From the NCBI GenBank assembly GCA_016699675.1, contig CP064985.1, positions 2,480,001 to 2,544,000 on the forward strand: a stretch of DNA of 64,000 nt, read 5' to 3'. The notes below the pieces were generated by a model. That model was given only the letters and a program-made list of their open reading frames with translations, was not told where the DNA came from and made no database searches. Position 1 is the first letter of the stretch. Each line of letters opens with the position of its first letter. Origin of the DNA: Austwickia sp. Lineage in GTDB: Bacteria > Actinomycetota > Actinomycetes > Actinomycetales > Dermatophilaceae. Made by a program: the position numbers and the translations under genes. Of this stretch, positions 44,462 to 54,057 are shown piece after piece.

Positions 44462-44647
44462 ATGGGTCGGTACCAGCTGGGGGCGGCTGACTGCGTTCGT
44501 GGTGCGTCGGGTCGCGACTACGCCATCCGGTGCAGGACAGACCGCCGGGGGGTGTCGCAGTGGTTCGTGGGTTCGGCCTCGGCGGCCAGCTGGGGGGCTC
44601 CGTTCGTGAGCGAGCCGCTGGCGCGCCAGTGGGCGCGCTCGCGCTGA
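44462..44647 (+). CDS. possible small protein of 61 residues
   Basis: ATG 44462 is preceded by a strong ribosome site, AAGGGGGAG, at a good distance, and the stop is followed by a solid terminator-like hairpin. The sequence (MGRYQLGAADCVRGASGRDY...) has no recognisable domain. It may be real or chance; the region 44296-44461 before it has no other candidate. Confidence 0.35.
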   Translation: MGRYQLGAADCVRGASGRDYAIRCRTDRRGVSQWFVGSASAASWGAPFVSEPLARQWARSR

Positions 44648-44684
44648 TTTCGCCAGGGGGCGAGCGTCGTAGGGGTGCGGCGCG

Positions 44685-44715
44685 AAGGGGGGTACCGCGA
44701 TGCGGTGCCCCCCTT
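44685..44715. terminator. bidirectional terminator hairpin
   Basis: AAGGGGGGTACCGC (44685-44698) pairs with GCGGTGCCCCCCTT (44702-44715), one G-T wobble in 14 pairs, 3-base loop. It lies between the small gene at 44462 and the converging GAF gene that ends at 44726. Confidence 0.65.
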
Positions 44716-44725
44716 CTCCGCGTCG

Positions 44726-45412
44726 TCAGCCGCTGCGGTCTTGATCGCTGAGGTCGCGCACGGTCGGGACGGGCGGGAAGGCGAGGACCGACTGCCGCTC
44801 GGCCATGCCGCGCAGGACGCGCAGCCCCCGCTGCGCCGTCGCTTCGCCGCGGAGCGCGACGGCGACGCGATGGCCGCCCAAGGCGATGGCGGACAGGGGG
44901 GTGGCGCCGGGGTGCACCCCGCTGCGGGTGAGCTCCTGCAGGACGAGATCCGCGGCCTCCGCCGCGATGGCACCCGCGATCTCGCGCCGCTCGGGGGTGA
45001 AGTGTGCGGGCGCGTCCGCGAACAGGGTCACCGCCGCGACCGTGCCGAGTTGCGTGCGCAGGGGGACGGAGAGGACAGCGGTGACATTGCTCGCCACCGC
45101 GAGGGCGCACCACGGGTCGGCACCGTCGGCGCCGTCGAGCACGTCATCGATCCACACCATCTCGCCGGTGAGCAGCGCCCGGGCGCCGGGCGAAATCCCG
45201 GCCTTGACGCTGGAGCCCAGCGCCGCAGCCAAGGGGTCGCTTGCTGCCGCAACCAGGGGACGCTTCGCGCCGTGCAGCAGGAGGTCGCCCCGAGCCGCCT
45301 CCGTCGCGACCTGCAGGTCACAGGTGACGGCCCGGAAGAGGTTCACGCCGTCCAGCCGCGCCCACCAGGCGCGCAGGCTCTGCGCGCGGCGGCGGAGTTC
45401 GTCGGACGACAT
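44726..45412 (-). CDS. GAF-domain protein
   Basis: 228 residues. A GAF-like sensor domain covers about 50-165 (ARALLTGEMVWIDDVLDGADG, VTAVLSVPLRTQLGTVAAVTLFADAPAHFTPERREIAGAIAAEAADLVL). An ANTAR-like or similar C-terminal region of about 60 residues follows (LRVLRGMAERQSVLAFPPVPTVRDLSDQ), but it is too divergent to name. Probably a cytoplasmic regulator sensing a small molecule or redox state. It is followed upstream by a GH76 gene 78 bases away on the same strand. Confidence 0.75.
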   Translation of the reverse strand: MSSDELRRRAQSLRAWWARLDGVNLFRAVTCDLQVATEAARGDLLLHGAKRPLVAAASDPLAAALGSSVKAGISPGARALLTGEMVWIDDVLDGADGADPWCALAVASNVTAVLSVPLRTQLGTVAAVTLFADAPAHFTPERREIAGAIAAEAADLVLQELTRSGVHPGATPLSAIALGGHRVAVALRGEATAQRGLRVLRGMAERQSVLAFPPVPTVRDLSDQDRSG

Positions 45413-45490
45413 GTGGAGGTGTTACCCGCATTTGGCGCGGGCAAGCACGGCGGCCGTCATCTTCCGCCGGGTGTCGGCGAGCGGCCGCGC

Positions 45491-46627
45491 TCAAGCGGAC
45501 GGGAGCGCCGGGCAGCGCGCCGCGGCCTCCAGCACCGTCCACGCCTGCAGCTGCGGGCTCATGTCGAGCGTCGCCCCGCCCGGCAGCGTCTCGGCCGCGG
45601 GTCGGCCCGGGTCCGGGGAGAACACCCGGGCCGGCGCCCCGAGCCGACGTACCTCGCTGCCCTCCCACAACGCCTGCGCGGTCCCGGCCACAAGCGCGGC
45701 CGCCACTCGGCGTACGTCGTCGGGCAGCCGCGGCTCCGCCGCGGCGAGCGTTAGGTAGCGCACGAGAATCCCCGTGAACAGGCCACCGTCCCCGTCGCCG
45801 TGGGTGCGCAGCACGGGCCGCTCGGCGGGCGCGCGCAGGGCGGCGTCCACGGAGGCCACGAGGGCCGCCGCGCGCGCCAGGCTCACCTCGTCGCCGAGCG
45901 CCAGCAGGGCGCCGAGGAGCGTCCCCTGGTTGTAGGTGTAGACGGTGCGGTCGAGGCGGCCGTCGCAGTACGCCGTGTCGAGGGCCAGCCCCTCGGTCTC
46001 GTCCCACAGAGTCGCGTAGATCCACTCCACCAGGCGCCGGGCCCGATCGACGTCGCCGGTACGGGCGAAGTAGATCGCTGCGGGCGCCGTGGCCGGCACG
46101 TTCTTGCGGTCCCGGCGCCTGGTCCAGTACAGGCCGCCGCCGAGCTCCTCCGTCTCGGCCCGACGCAGCTTGGGGGCGATCCGCGCCGCCAGCCGGCGCG
46201 AGGCGCGTGGGGGTGCCTCGCCCAGGTCCCGCGCCAGGGCGTCGAGGCGGCCGGCCGCGAGGATCATCCAGGCCATGTCGTCGAAGAAGCCGTTGGTGTA
46301 GTGCGCGACATTGCGCAGCCACACCGCGCGCAGCAGCTCACGGCCGAGCCGGAGGTAGGCGCGGGCCGCGGCCACCCCGCCCTCGTGCAGGTGCCGCAAC
46401 CCGGCGTCCACCAGCGCATCCAGGTAGTGGGCCTGCCACCAGTAGTTCCAGGCGAGATCTCGCCGCGGCGGGGCCGGATACCTGCGCGCGGCCAGGTGCG
46501 TGCCCGGCAGGCCGAGCAACTCTCGGCCAAACGTCTGGACGACGCTGCGGGCGGCCTCGTCCGCCCGCTCGGCCCAGGGCCCGGTGGGGGGGAGGGCGGA
46601 TGGATCTGGGGGGCCGGCGGTGTCCAC
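45491..46627 (-). CDS. glycoside hydrolase family 76-like protein
   Basis: 378 residues from GTG 46625-46627 (VDTAGPPDPSALPP); a much longer upstream frame overlaps the divergent gene and is rejected. (Alpha/alpha)6-barrel features of GH76: WNYWWQAHYLDALVDAGLRH, NGFFDDMAWMILAAGRLDAL with the paired catalytic Asp, TAPAAIYFARTGDVDRA and VYTYNQGTLLGALLALGD. There is no signal peptide, so it is cytoplasmic or leaderless. GH76 enzymes cut alpha-1,6-mannan. Confidence 0.83.
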   Translation of the reverse strand: MDTAGPPDPSALPPTGPWAERADEAARSVVQTFGRELLGLPGTHLAARRYPAPPRRDLAWNYWWQAHYLDALVDAGLRHLHEGGVAAARAYLRLGRELLRAVWLRNVAHYTNGFFDDMAWMILAAGRLDALARDLGEAPPRASRRLAARIAPKLRRAETEELGGGLYWTRRRDRKNVPATAPAAIYFARTGDVDRARRLVEWIYATLWDETEGLALDTAYCDGRLDRTVYTYNQGTLLGALLALGDEVSLARAAALVASVDAALRAPAERPVLRTHGDGDGGLFTGILVRYLTLAAAEPRLPDDVRRVAAALVAGTAQALWEGSEVRRLGAPARVFSPDPGRPAAETLPGGATLDMSPQLQAWTVLEAAARCPALPSA

Positions 46628-46678
46628 GGTTCTAGAGTGCCAAACCTGCGACGGAACGGGGCAGGTCGAGCGTCTGCG

Positions 46679-47614
46679 ATGGCTGCGAAACAGGCTCAGG
46701 TTCGCGCGTTTCCGACCGTATGTGACGCTGTGAGTGAAGTGCGTCGAGACATCGCTGAGGCGGCAGCCCGGATGGCCGTCACGTTCGGCACGCGCTCGGC
46801 CATGCGCGACCTGGCCGAGGAGCTCGGTCCGGGGGAGCAGGTGCTGGAGCTCGCCGCGTGCACCTACGCGGGGGCCGCCGGCCTCGTCGCGCTGACCTCG
46901 CAGCGGGTCATCGCGATCCGCGATGACTACAGCAAGCACCAGGTGCAGTTCGTCGTCGTCGCCGAGGTCGTCACCGTCGACTACGACCCCACCGTCCACG
47001 ATGGCTTCGCGCTGTTCACCTCGACCGGTCGGCTCGTGGTGCGCAAGATGCGGCGGCAGGACGGCGACCGCCTGGTCGACGCGCTGCTCACGCACGCCCC
47101 GCACATCGCCGTCCACGTCACGCGCCCGGCCAGCGCGCCGGTGGCGCATCCCGACCCCCAGCTCGGCGGACAGCTCGGGCGCCTCGGTCGGCACCGCAAG
47201 CCCGCGAGCCCGGGTGCGTCCCCTGGGACGTCGCCGCTGGGCGCGGCCGCGGCCGCCCAGGCCGGCGCCGCCCACGGCGTGGTCAACGCCGCCGGAGCCG
47301 CGGGCGCCGCTGGTGCTGCGGCCTCGGCCGCTGCCGGAGGCGCTGCGAACGGCGCGCCGCAGCCGGTGCCTGCCCCGGCCGCCGTACCCTCCCCCGCGAC
47401 CCCGGCTCCCGCCGCCGCGCATCCTTCGCCCGTGCGACCGGCGCCGCAGGCAGCGATGCCGGCGCCCGCGCTCCCGCCCGAGCCAGCCACCGGGTCCCGG
47501 CCCGCCACCGACAAGGAAGTCCTGCTCGGGGTGCTGGCCGACCTGCACGCTCAGGGCGTGCTGACTGCGGAGGAGTTCGCCGCCAAGGTGCGGCAGATCG
47601 TCACCCAGGGCTGA
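46679..47614 (+). CDS. bacterial PH-domain protein with C-terminal SHOCT domain
   Basis: 311 residues from ATG 46679; GTG 46730 (VSEVRRDIAEAA) is an equally good start. The N-terminal third resembles the bPH/YokE fold (QVLELAACTYAGAAGLVALTSQRVIAI, HDGFALFTSTGRLVVRKM). A long Ala/Pro-rich disordered linker follows (about 160-280). The last 35 residues are a SHOCT domain (TDKEVLLGVLADLHAQGVLTAEEFAAKVRQI), often involved in oligomer formation. Function unknown. Divergent from the GH76 gene. Confidence 0.75.
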   Translation: MAAKQAQVRAFPTVCDAVSEVRRDIAEAAARMAVTFGTRSAMRDLAEELGPGEQVLELAACTYAGAAGLVALTSQRVIAIRDDYSKHQVQFVVVAEVVTVDYDPTVHDGFALFTSTGRLVVRKMRRQDGDRLVDALLTHAPHIAVHVTRPASAPVAHPDPQLGGQLGRLGRHRKPASPGASPGTSPLGAAAAAQAGAAHGVVNAAGAAGAAGAAASAAAGGAANGAPQPVPAPAAVPSPATPAPAAAHPSPVRPAPQAAMPAPALPPEPATGSRPATDKEVLLGVLADLHAQGVLTAEEFAAKVRQIVTQG

Positions 47615-47759
47615 TCGCCGTCGGCGGATTCCCGTCCGAATTGCCCGGTAATCGTCGGTAGTGTCCGTTCGGCGCGTGAGCTGCGCCACACCCTGGCGCT
47701 TCTCTGGTCCGCCGCCTAGCGCGCCCACGTTCGTGGACACGTGTACAGGAGGCAGGCGA

Positions 47760-49136
47760 TGACCGCAGCGGGACCCGGGACCCCGAGCGCCCCACCCATC
47801 GACGCCGAGATGAAGCGTCGGGTGCTGCGCAAGGTCGTTCGCCGCCTCATCCCGTTAATGGGGCTGCTCTACTTCATCAACTACCTGGACCGCACCAACA
47901 TCGGCTTCGCCAAGCTGACGATGAGCAAGGACCTGGCCCTCACCGAGACGATGTTCGGGCTGGCGTCGGGCATCTTCTTCCTCGGCTACCTGGTCCTGGA
48001 GGTGCCCAGCAACCTGGCGCTGCATCGGTTCGGCGCGCGCAAGTGGATCGCGCGGATCCTGGTCAGTTGGGGCATCGTCGCGGCGGCGATGACCTTCGTG
48101 CCGAACGCCCCCTGGCTGTATGTCCTGCGGGCCCTTCTCGGCATCGCGGAGGCCGGGTTCTTCCCGGGCATGATCCTGTATCTGACCTACTGGCTGCCCC
48201 GCGAGGAGCGCGTCAAGGCCACCGGCCTATTGATGCTGGCGATCCCCATCTCGTCCTCGCTGGGGTCGCCGCTCTCGGCCGCGATCATGGAGTACTCCCA
48301 CGGGATGTTCGGCCTGGCCGGGTGGCGGATGATGTTCCTCATCGAGGGCCTGCCGGCCATCCTCCTCGGCGTGATCACCTGGTTCTTCCTCACCGACCGG
48401 CCCGCGGACGCCCACTGCTCGAGCCCGCCGAGCGCACCTGGCTGCAGAACACCCTGGACGAGGAGCACCGGGAGACGGTGGCGCAGCACCACTGGCCGTT
48501 GCGCCGGTCGCTGACGAACCCCCGCGTCCTGGCCCTGTCGTTCGTCTACTTCGGCACCGTCTACGGGCTGTACGCCATCAGCTTCTTCCTGCCCTCGATC
48601 GTCGCGGGCTCCGGAAGATGTTCAACACCAAGCTGAGCCTGGTGCAGACCGGCCTCATCACGGCGGTCCCGTTCCTCTGCGGGGCGATCGCCATGGTGCT
48701 GTGGACCCGGCACGCGGACCGGAGCCGGGAGCGCGTCTGGCACGTGGCCGGCCCGGTCTTCCTGGCGGCGATCGCCATGCCCATCGCCCTCTACATGCAG
48801 AGCGCCGTGGCCGTGATGGCCGTCGTCTGCGTCGGCGCCGTCGGGATCTTCTGCGCGCTGCCGACCTTCTGGTACCTGCCCACGACGTTCCTGACCGGCG
48901 CGAGCGCGGCGGGCGGCATCGCCCTGATCAACTCCCTGGGCAACACCTCGGGCTTCGTGGCGCCCTACGTCACCGGCTTCCTCAAGGACACCACCGGCGG
49001 ATACGAGCCGGCGATGTGGATGATCGGCGCCATGATGGGCCTCGCCGGGGTGCTCACGCTCGTGCTGGGCGCCGCCCCGCGGCCGCAGCACGCGGCCAGC
49101 CAGGACGAGATCGATCACCTGATGGAAGCGCCGTGA
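47760..49136 (+). pseudogene. MFS transporter (ACS, tartrate/phthalate permease type), two frameshifts
   Basis: ATG 47760 (MTAAGPGTPSAPP) after AGGAGGC. The 12-helix major-facilitator pattern is intact across three frames: FINYLDRTNIGFAKLTMSKDL is the anion:cation symporter signature, then GLASGIFFLGYLVLEVPSNL, then LYLTYWLPREER. The frame slips near 48413 (adding one G gives DAHWLEPAERTWLQ) and again near 48613 (adding one T gives FRKMFNTKLSLVQTG). With two bases restored it is a normal 459-residue carrier, probably for an organic acid. Both lost bases are in GG or TT runs, which fits sequencing error. It overlaps the next gene by GTGA. Confidence 0.8.
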
Positions 49137-50542
49137 GCGGTGCCGACGCCGTCGCCGAGGCGCCGGTGGTCGCCGCGCTGCTGCAGGCGCTGCCGGCGGA
49201 CCGCGTGCTGCCCCGCGACCCGGACGTCATGGCCGCGTACGCCGCCGACGACGCCGAATGGGCTCCGGTCGGGAGCCCCGCCGCGGTCGTCATGCCGCTC
49301 TCCACTGCCGAGGTGCAGGCCGTCGTGCGGGCGTGCCTCGCCTACGGCGTACCGGTCGTCCCGCGGGGCGCCGGGACCGGGCTCTCCGGGCGCCAATGCC
49401 GTCGACGGCTGCGTGCTGCTCGACCTGTCCGCGATGGCGCAGATCCACGAGATCAACCCGCTGGAGCGGCTCGCCGTCGTGGGTCCGGGGGTCGTCAACG
49501 ACACCCTGCGGGCGGCGTGCGCCGAGCAGGACCTCTGGTACCCCCCGGATCCCGCGTCCGCGCCCTGGTCGACGATCGGCGGCAACGTCGCGACCAACGC
49601 GGGCGGGGTGTGCTGCGTGAAGTACGGCGTCACCCGCGACTACGTGCTCGGCCTGGAAGTCGTCAACGGGCTCGGCGAGATGGTGCGCCTCGGACGTCGT
49701 ACCGCGAAGGGGGTGGCCGGCTACGACCTCGTGGGACTCCTCACCGGGTCCGAGGGGACGCTCGGCGTCATCACCGAGGTCACGGTGCGGCTGCGCGGCG
49801 CCCGGCCCCCGGAGCGATCATCGCCGGCTACTTCGATCGCCTCGTCGACGCCGGCCGGGGCGTCGCGGAGGTGGCCGCCGCCGGGATCACCCCGTCCGCC
49901 CTGGAGCTGGTCGACTCGGCCTGCCTCCAGGCGGTCGACGAGTGGCTCTCGATGGGCCTGTCGACCGAGGCCAACGTGATGCTGCTGGCCGCCACCGACC
50001 TGCCCGGCGACGCCGGGGCCGCAGAGGCCGCCGCGATCCGGGACGCCTTCGTCGCGGGCGGCGCCACGTTCGCCGCCGTCGCCGGGGACAAGCTGGAAGG
50101 CGAGGCCCTGTTCGCGGCCCGGCGGCTCGCGTATCCGGCGCTGGAGCGGCTCGGGCCGGTCCTCACCGAGGACGTCTGCGTCCCCAAGGGGCGGGTCCCC
50201 GAGATGCTGGCCCGCATCGAGGACATCGGTCGGCGGCACGAGGTGCGGCTGGCCAACATCGCCCACGCCGGCGACGGGAACCTGCATCCGCTGCTCATCG
50301 TGCCGGCCGGCGACGACGCGGCCCGCCGGCGCGCCCAGGCGGCCTTCGACGAGATCATCGCCGCGGCCATCGAGCTCGGCGGCACCGTCACCGGGGAGCA
50401 CGGGGTGGGCCTGCTCAAGATGGAGGGGCTGGCCGCCGAGGTCTCCCCCGAGGCGATGGCCATGTTCCAGGCCGTGAAGCGGGCCCTCGATCCGCACGGG
50501 ATCCTCAACCCCGGCAAGGTCGTGCCCCTACCCCCTGGCTGA
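49133..50542 (+). pseudogene. FAD-linked oxidase (GlcD / D-lactate dehydrogenase type), two frameshifts
   Basis: GTG 49133 overlaps the carrier stop as GTGA. FAD_binding_4 domain: VVPRGAGTGLSG, then after a slip near 49393 ANAVDGCVLLDLS, IGGNVATNAGGVCCVKYGVTRDYVLGLEVV and GSEGTLGVITEV. After a second slip near 49806 come GAIIAGYFDRLVDAG, the FAD_oxidase_C domain, and the family end GNLHPLLIV...GTVTGEHGVGLLKM...DPHGILNPGKV. It oxidises a 2-hydroxy acid such as glycolate or D-lactate. Both slips are one- or two-base changes in GC-rich runs, so the gene may be intact in the organism. Confidence 0.82.
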
Positions 50543-50545
50543 CCA

Positions 50546-50568
50546 GCCGTTCCGGAGGAAGGAACGGC
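50546..50568 (+). terminator. short hairpin after the oxidase gene
   Basis: GCCGTTCC (50546-50553) and GGAACGGC (50561-50568) form an 8-bp stem with a 7-base loop (GGAGGAA), four bases past the glcD-like stop. It may separate that gene from the phenol operon. Confidence 0.4.
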
Positions 50569-50654
50569 GCTGGCGCACGCCCCCACCAGCGGCTGGAGTA
50601 GAGCGACCACGGGCCCGGCGGGTGCTGGGCCCCCGTCACGCAAGGGGGCGTGCC

Positions 50655-51083
50655 GTGACACCGTTCATGCTGCGGGTCGCCGAGCTTGTCGGCAGCGACG
50701 TCGAACCCGACGAGCTGCCCGCGCCCGCGACCCGGCCGAGCGTCGCGTACGCCGTCAACGAGGGCACCGACCGCCAGATCGCGATCCGCGCGCTGGCCGA
50801 GCAGCTCGTCTGCGAGGCCAACGCGGTCCTCGACGCGGCCGACGACCACCTGTCGCTGGAGGACGAGGTCGGCGGCAGCGAGCTGGCCTTCACCGTGCAC
50901 TACCGCGGCCGCGGCGCCCGCGTCTCGACGCGCTACCTCGGCGGCGCGGCGTACGGGCAGATCGTCGGCGACGGCGTCGCCACCCTCGAGCCCCGCGAAC
51001 TGGTCGGCCCGGAGGCCCTGCCCGACCTCATCATGCTGCTCCTTCTCGAGTCGGGCGTCGCCCGGCATCCGCACCCGGCCTGA
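50655..51083 (+). CDS. unrecognised protein at the head of the phenol hydroxylase operon
   Basis: 142 residues from GTG 50655. No motif was recognised. The middle reads DGVATLEPRELVGPEALPDLIMLLLLESGVARHPHP, with a preceding beta-rich part (SELAFTVHYRGRGARVSTRYLGG). It lies where Pseudomonas operons carry dmpK (about 90 residues), 51 bases before dmpL on the same strand, but the length and sequence do not look like DmpK. A role in assembly or activation of the hydroxylase is a guess from position only. Confidence 0.6.
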   Translation: MTPFMLRVAELVGSDVEPDELPAPATRPSVAYAVNEGTDRQIAIRALAEQLVCEANAVLDAADDHLSLEDEVGGSELAFTVHYRGRGARVSTRYLGGAAYGQIVGDGVATLEPRELVGPEALPDLIMLLLLESGVARHPHPA

Positions 51084-51134
51084 TCCAGCCACATCCAGCC
51101 TTACCCTGCCTGACCAGCCAAGGAGGTAACCCCC

Positions 51135-52154
51135 TTGCAATACGAGCTCAAGACCCAAGTCATCGAACAGCGCCGCAAGACGTTCACGCACCTCATCGAG
51201 CGGTTCGGCGACCGACCGGCGTCCCGCTACGAGGAGGGCACGATCGGCCTCCAAGCGACCGAGAACTTCCACTACCGCCCGACCTGGGCGCCGGACAAGG
51301 AGCTGTACGACCCGGCGTACAGCGAGTTCAAGCTGACCGACCCGTACTCCTTCACCGACCCGCGGCAGCTCTACTACACGCCGTACGTCACCACCCGCAC
51401 CGGGATGCACGAGGCGTTCGGCAAGACGCTGGACTACCTGGACACCCGGGACCTGTTCGCGAAGCTGCCCGAGGCGTGGCGCAGCATCATGGCCGACACG
51501 TTCGTGCCCATGCGGCACTACGAGTCGGCGGGCCAGCTGATCTTCTCGGGGGCCTGCCGCTTCGGCTATGGCACCTCCATCACGCAGTGCTGCGCCTACG
51601 CGGCGTTCGACCGCATCGGCATCGCCCAGCTCATCTCGCGCGTCGGCATCGCCCTCGGCGGCGGCGGCGCGGAGCTGCTCGATTCTGCCAAGACGGCCTG
51701 GGTCGAGGACGCCCACCTGCAGGGCATGCGCCGGTACGCCGAGGAAGCAATGGTCGAGGCCGACTTGGCCGACACCGTCATCGCCTACGACCTCACCGAT
51801 CAGCTCACCTACGGGCTGCTCTACCGCGAGCTCGACGAGGCCGCGCTGCTCGGCGGCGCCGGCGCCTATTCGCTGGTCGCGCAGCACCTGTCCGGCTGGT
51901 TCGCCGACCAGCGCCGCTGGCTCGACGCGCTCTACAAGGCGTGGCTGGCCGACCCGGAGTACGGCGCGACCAACAAGGCGGCCTTCGAGCGCATCGTCGC
52001 CGCCAAGCTGCCTCAGGCCGTGGCCGCCGTGACCGCGATGGCCGAGCACATCGACAGCTTCGCCGCGGTGGGCGCCGTCGAGGCGCTCGGGCGGGTGCGC
52101 ACCCAGTTGACCGACCACCTGGCCGGCCTCGGCCTCGACGTCAAGGAGAACTGA
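51135..52154 (+). CDS. dmpL: phenol hydroxylase beta subunit (DmpL/P1 type)
   Basis: 339 residues; TTG start at 51135 is set by the perfect ribosome site AAGGAGGT 7 bases upstream. It has the family opening KTQVIEQRRKTFTHLIERFGDRPASRYEEGT and internal FRLT-free but conserved helices (FVPMRHYESAGQLIFSGACRFGYGTSITQCCAYAAFDRIGIAQLISRV). It is the non-catalytic helical partner of DmpN in the (alpha-beta-gamma)2 di-iron hydroxylase. Followed 2 bases later by dmpM. Confidence 0.93.
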   Translation: MQYELKTQVIEQRRKTFTHLIERFGDRPASRYEEGTIGLQATENFHYRPTWAPDKELYDPAYSEFKLTDPYSFTDPRQLYYTPYVTTRTGMHEAFGKTLDYLDTRDLFAKLPEAWRSIMADTFVPMRHYESAGQLIFSGACRFGYGTSITQCCAYAAFDRIGIAQLISRVGIALGGGGAELLDSAKTAWVEDAHLQGMRRYAEEAMVEADLADTVIAYDLTDQLTYGLLYRELDEAALLGGAGAYSLVAQHLSGWFADQRRWLDALYKAWLADPEYGATNKAAFERIVAAKLPQAVAAVTAMAEHIDSFAAVGAVEALGRVRTQLTDHLAGLGLDVKEN

Positions 52155-52156
52155 GC

Positions 52157-52451
52157 ATGGCAGAGCGCGTCGCGCAGGCCCGCTTCGTCAGCGTGGACCT
52201 GCAGGAGACCGAGGACCACCGGGCCCTCATCGAGGCGATCATCGCCGACAACGATGACCTCACGGCCAACCACTTCCCCGGCGTCGTCAAGCTCCAGTCG
52301 CCCACGAAGATCCTCGTCAAGCGCGAGTCCGTCGAGGAGCGCCTCGGCCGCGAGTGGGAGACCCACGAATTCCAGATGGCCATCGTCACCGTGGCCGGCA
52401 ACTTCACCGAGTGGGGACGAAGACGAGATCGTCATCGCCTGGGAGCACTGA
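52157..52451 (+). CDS. dmpM: phenol hydroxylase effector protein (DmpM/P2 type), frameshift near the end
   Basis: About 97 residues. The frame from ATG 52157 reads MAERVAQARFVSVDLQETEDHRAL and IVTVAGNFTEW. At the GGGG run at about 52413-52416 the frame must shift by one base to reach DEDEIVIAWEH and the stop at 52449-52451, which matches the acidic, Trp-containing end of DmpM homologs. As written, translation would instead run on past 52500. DmpM is the small cofactorless regulator that binds the hydroxylase and couples electron transfer to oxygen activation. Probably a sequencing error. Confidence 0.8.
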
Positions 52452-52506
52452 GGAAAGGGACTGACGCAGAGATACGACCACCCCGAAGAAGCCCAAGAAA
52501 CTCTCG

Positions 52507-54054
52507 ATGAAGGCGCGGTATTCCGCGCTGACCCGCGACCTCGACTGGGAACCGAGCTACGTCGAATTCGACAAGCTCTACCCGCACGTCACGTACGAGG
52601 GCATCAAGATCCACGACTGGAGCAAGTGGGAGGACCCCTTCCGGCTGACCGTGGACGCCTATTACAAGTACCAGGCGGAGAAGGACAAGCGCCTCTACTC
52701 CGTGCTGGACGGATTCGCGCAGGGCCAGGGCCACCTCACGTTGTCCGAGGCTCGCTACCTCAACGCGATGAAGATCTTCCTCGGCGGCGTGACCCCGCTG
52801 GAATACCAGGCGCACCGCCACTTCGCCTACCTCTCGCGGCATTTCGCTGGCCCGGGCCCGCGGTTCGCGGCGCTGTGCCAGAGCATCGACGAGATGCGGC
52901 ACGCGCAGACCGAGATCCACACGCTGAGCAATTACAACAAGTACTACAGCGGGTTCCACAACTTCACCCAGCAGCACGACCGGGTCTGGTATTTGTCCGT
53001 GCCGAAGTCCTACTTCGACGACGCGCTGTCGGCCGGCCCGTTCGAGTTCCTCATTGCCATCGGGTTCTCGTTCGAGTTCCTGCTGACGAACCTGCTGTTC
53101 GTGCCGTTCATGTCGGCCGCCAGCTTCAACGGCGACCTGCCGACCATGACGTTCGGCTTCTCGGCCCAGTCCGACGAGTCCCGGCACATGACCCTCGGGC
53201 TCGAGGCCATCAAGTTCCTGCTCGAGCAGGACGAGGACAACGTGCCGATCGTGCAGGAATGGGTCGACAAGTGGTTCTGGCGCGGCTACCGCGTCGCGGC
53301 GATCGTGGCGCAGATGCTCGACTACATGCTCCCGCGGCCCGTGATGAGCTGGAAGGAGGCCTTCGAGCTGTACTTCGAGCGGCAGATGCTCGACGGACTG
53401 TTCCCGGACCTGGCCTACTACGGCATCAAGCCCCCGCGGTTCGTGCAGCAGGCCATCGACGAGAAGGAGATCCTCTCGCACGCGGTCTACTTGGTCTTCT
53501 ACAACTTCAGCTTCGCGGCGAACTTCACCACGACGATCCCGACCGAGGAGCACCTGGCCTGGCTCAAGCAGTCCTACCCGGACACGTTCGAGAAGTACTA
53601 CCAGCCGCGCTGGGACCGGGCCAAGGAGATCGCCGACGGCGGCGGCCGGTTCTTCTTCGGCGGGCTCCCCCAGCTGTGCCAGGTCGGCCAGATCCCGATG
53701 ACGTTCCCCGAGCCGGGTGACCCGACGACGATCTGCCAGCGGAGCAGCGAATATCAGGGCGAGAACTTCAACTTCTGCTCCGACGGCTGCCAGTGGATCT
53801 TCGAGCGGGAGCCCGAGAAGTATGTGCAGGCCTGGCTGCCGGTGCACCAGATCTATCAGGGCAACTGCGGTGGGCCGTCGGTTCCCGAGGTGCTGGAGTG
53901 GTACGGCATCGCCGAGGGCGACAACGGCGAATACGAGGGCAGCGTGGACCACGCCAACTGGAAGAAGTGGCACGACCAGGTCGAGGACATCTCCGGCAAT
54001 CACGCCGACGCACGCGACGAGGCCGCCGTGGCGGCCGCGGTGAAGGAGGTCTGA
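52507..54054 (+). CDS. dmpN: phenol hydroxylase alpha subunit (DmpN/P3 type, di-iron oxygenase)
   Basis: 515 residues as given from ATG 52507 (MKARYSALTRDLDWEPSYVEFDKLYP). The di-iron site is visible: QSIDEMRHAQTE and QSDESRHMTLGLE supply the two E..H pairs, with further glutamates in the helix before each. It hydroxylates phenol to catechol with O2 and electrons from DmpP. The in-frame codons just upstream read TTTPKKPKKLS, typical of family N-termini, preceded by AT at 52472-52473 where ATG is expected: one G seems missing there. The true start is probably 12 codons upstream. Next comes dmpO 3 bases on. Confidence 0.95.
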   Translation: MKARYSALTRDLDWEPSYVEFDKLYPHVTYEGIKIHDWSKWEDPFRLTVDAYYKYQAEKDKRLYSVLDGFAQGQGHLTLSEARYLNAMKIFLGGVTPLEYQAHRHFAYLSRHFAGPGPRFAALCQSIDEMRHAQTEIHTLSNYNKYYSGFHNFTQQHDRVWYLSVPKSYFDDALSAGPFEFLIAIGFSFEFLLTNLLFVPFMSAASFNGDLPTMTFGFSAQSDESRHMTLGLEAIKFLLEQDEDNVPIVQEWVDKWFWRGYRVAAIVAQMLDYMLPRPVMSWKEAFELYFERQMLDGLFPDLAYYGIKPPRFVQQAIDEKEILSHAVYLVFYNFSFAANFTTTIPTEEHLAWLKQSYPDTFEKYYQPRWDRAKEIADGGGRFFFGGLPQLCQVGQIPMTFPEPGDPTTICQRSSEYQGENFNFCSDGCQWIFEREPEKYVQAWLPVHQIYQGNCGGPSVPEVLEWYGIAEGDNGEYEGSVDHANWKKWHDQVEDISGNHADARDEAAVAAAVKEV

Positions 54055-54057
54055 ATC

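Noticed and set aside
45491..47740. 749-residue frame extending the GH76 gene
   Set aside because: The extra part is antisense to the PH-SHOCT gene and low in complexity; GTG 46627 gives a normal GH76 length.
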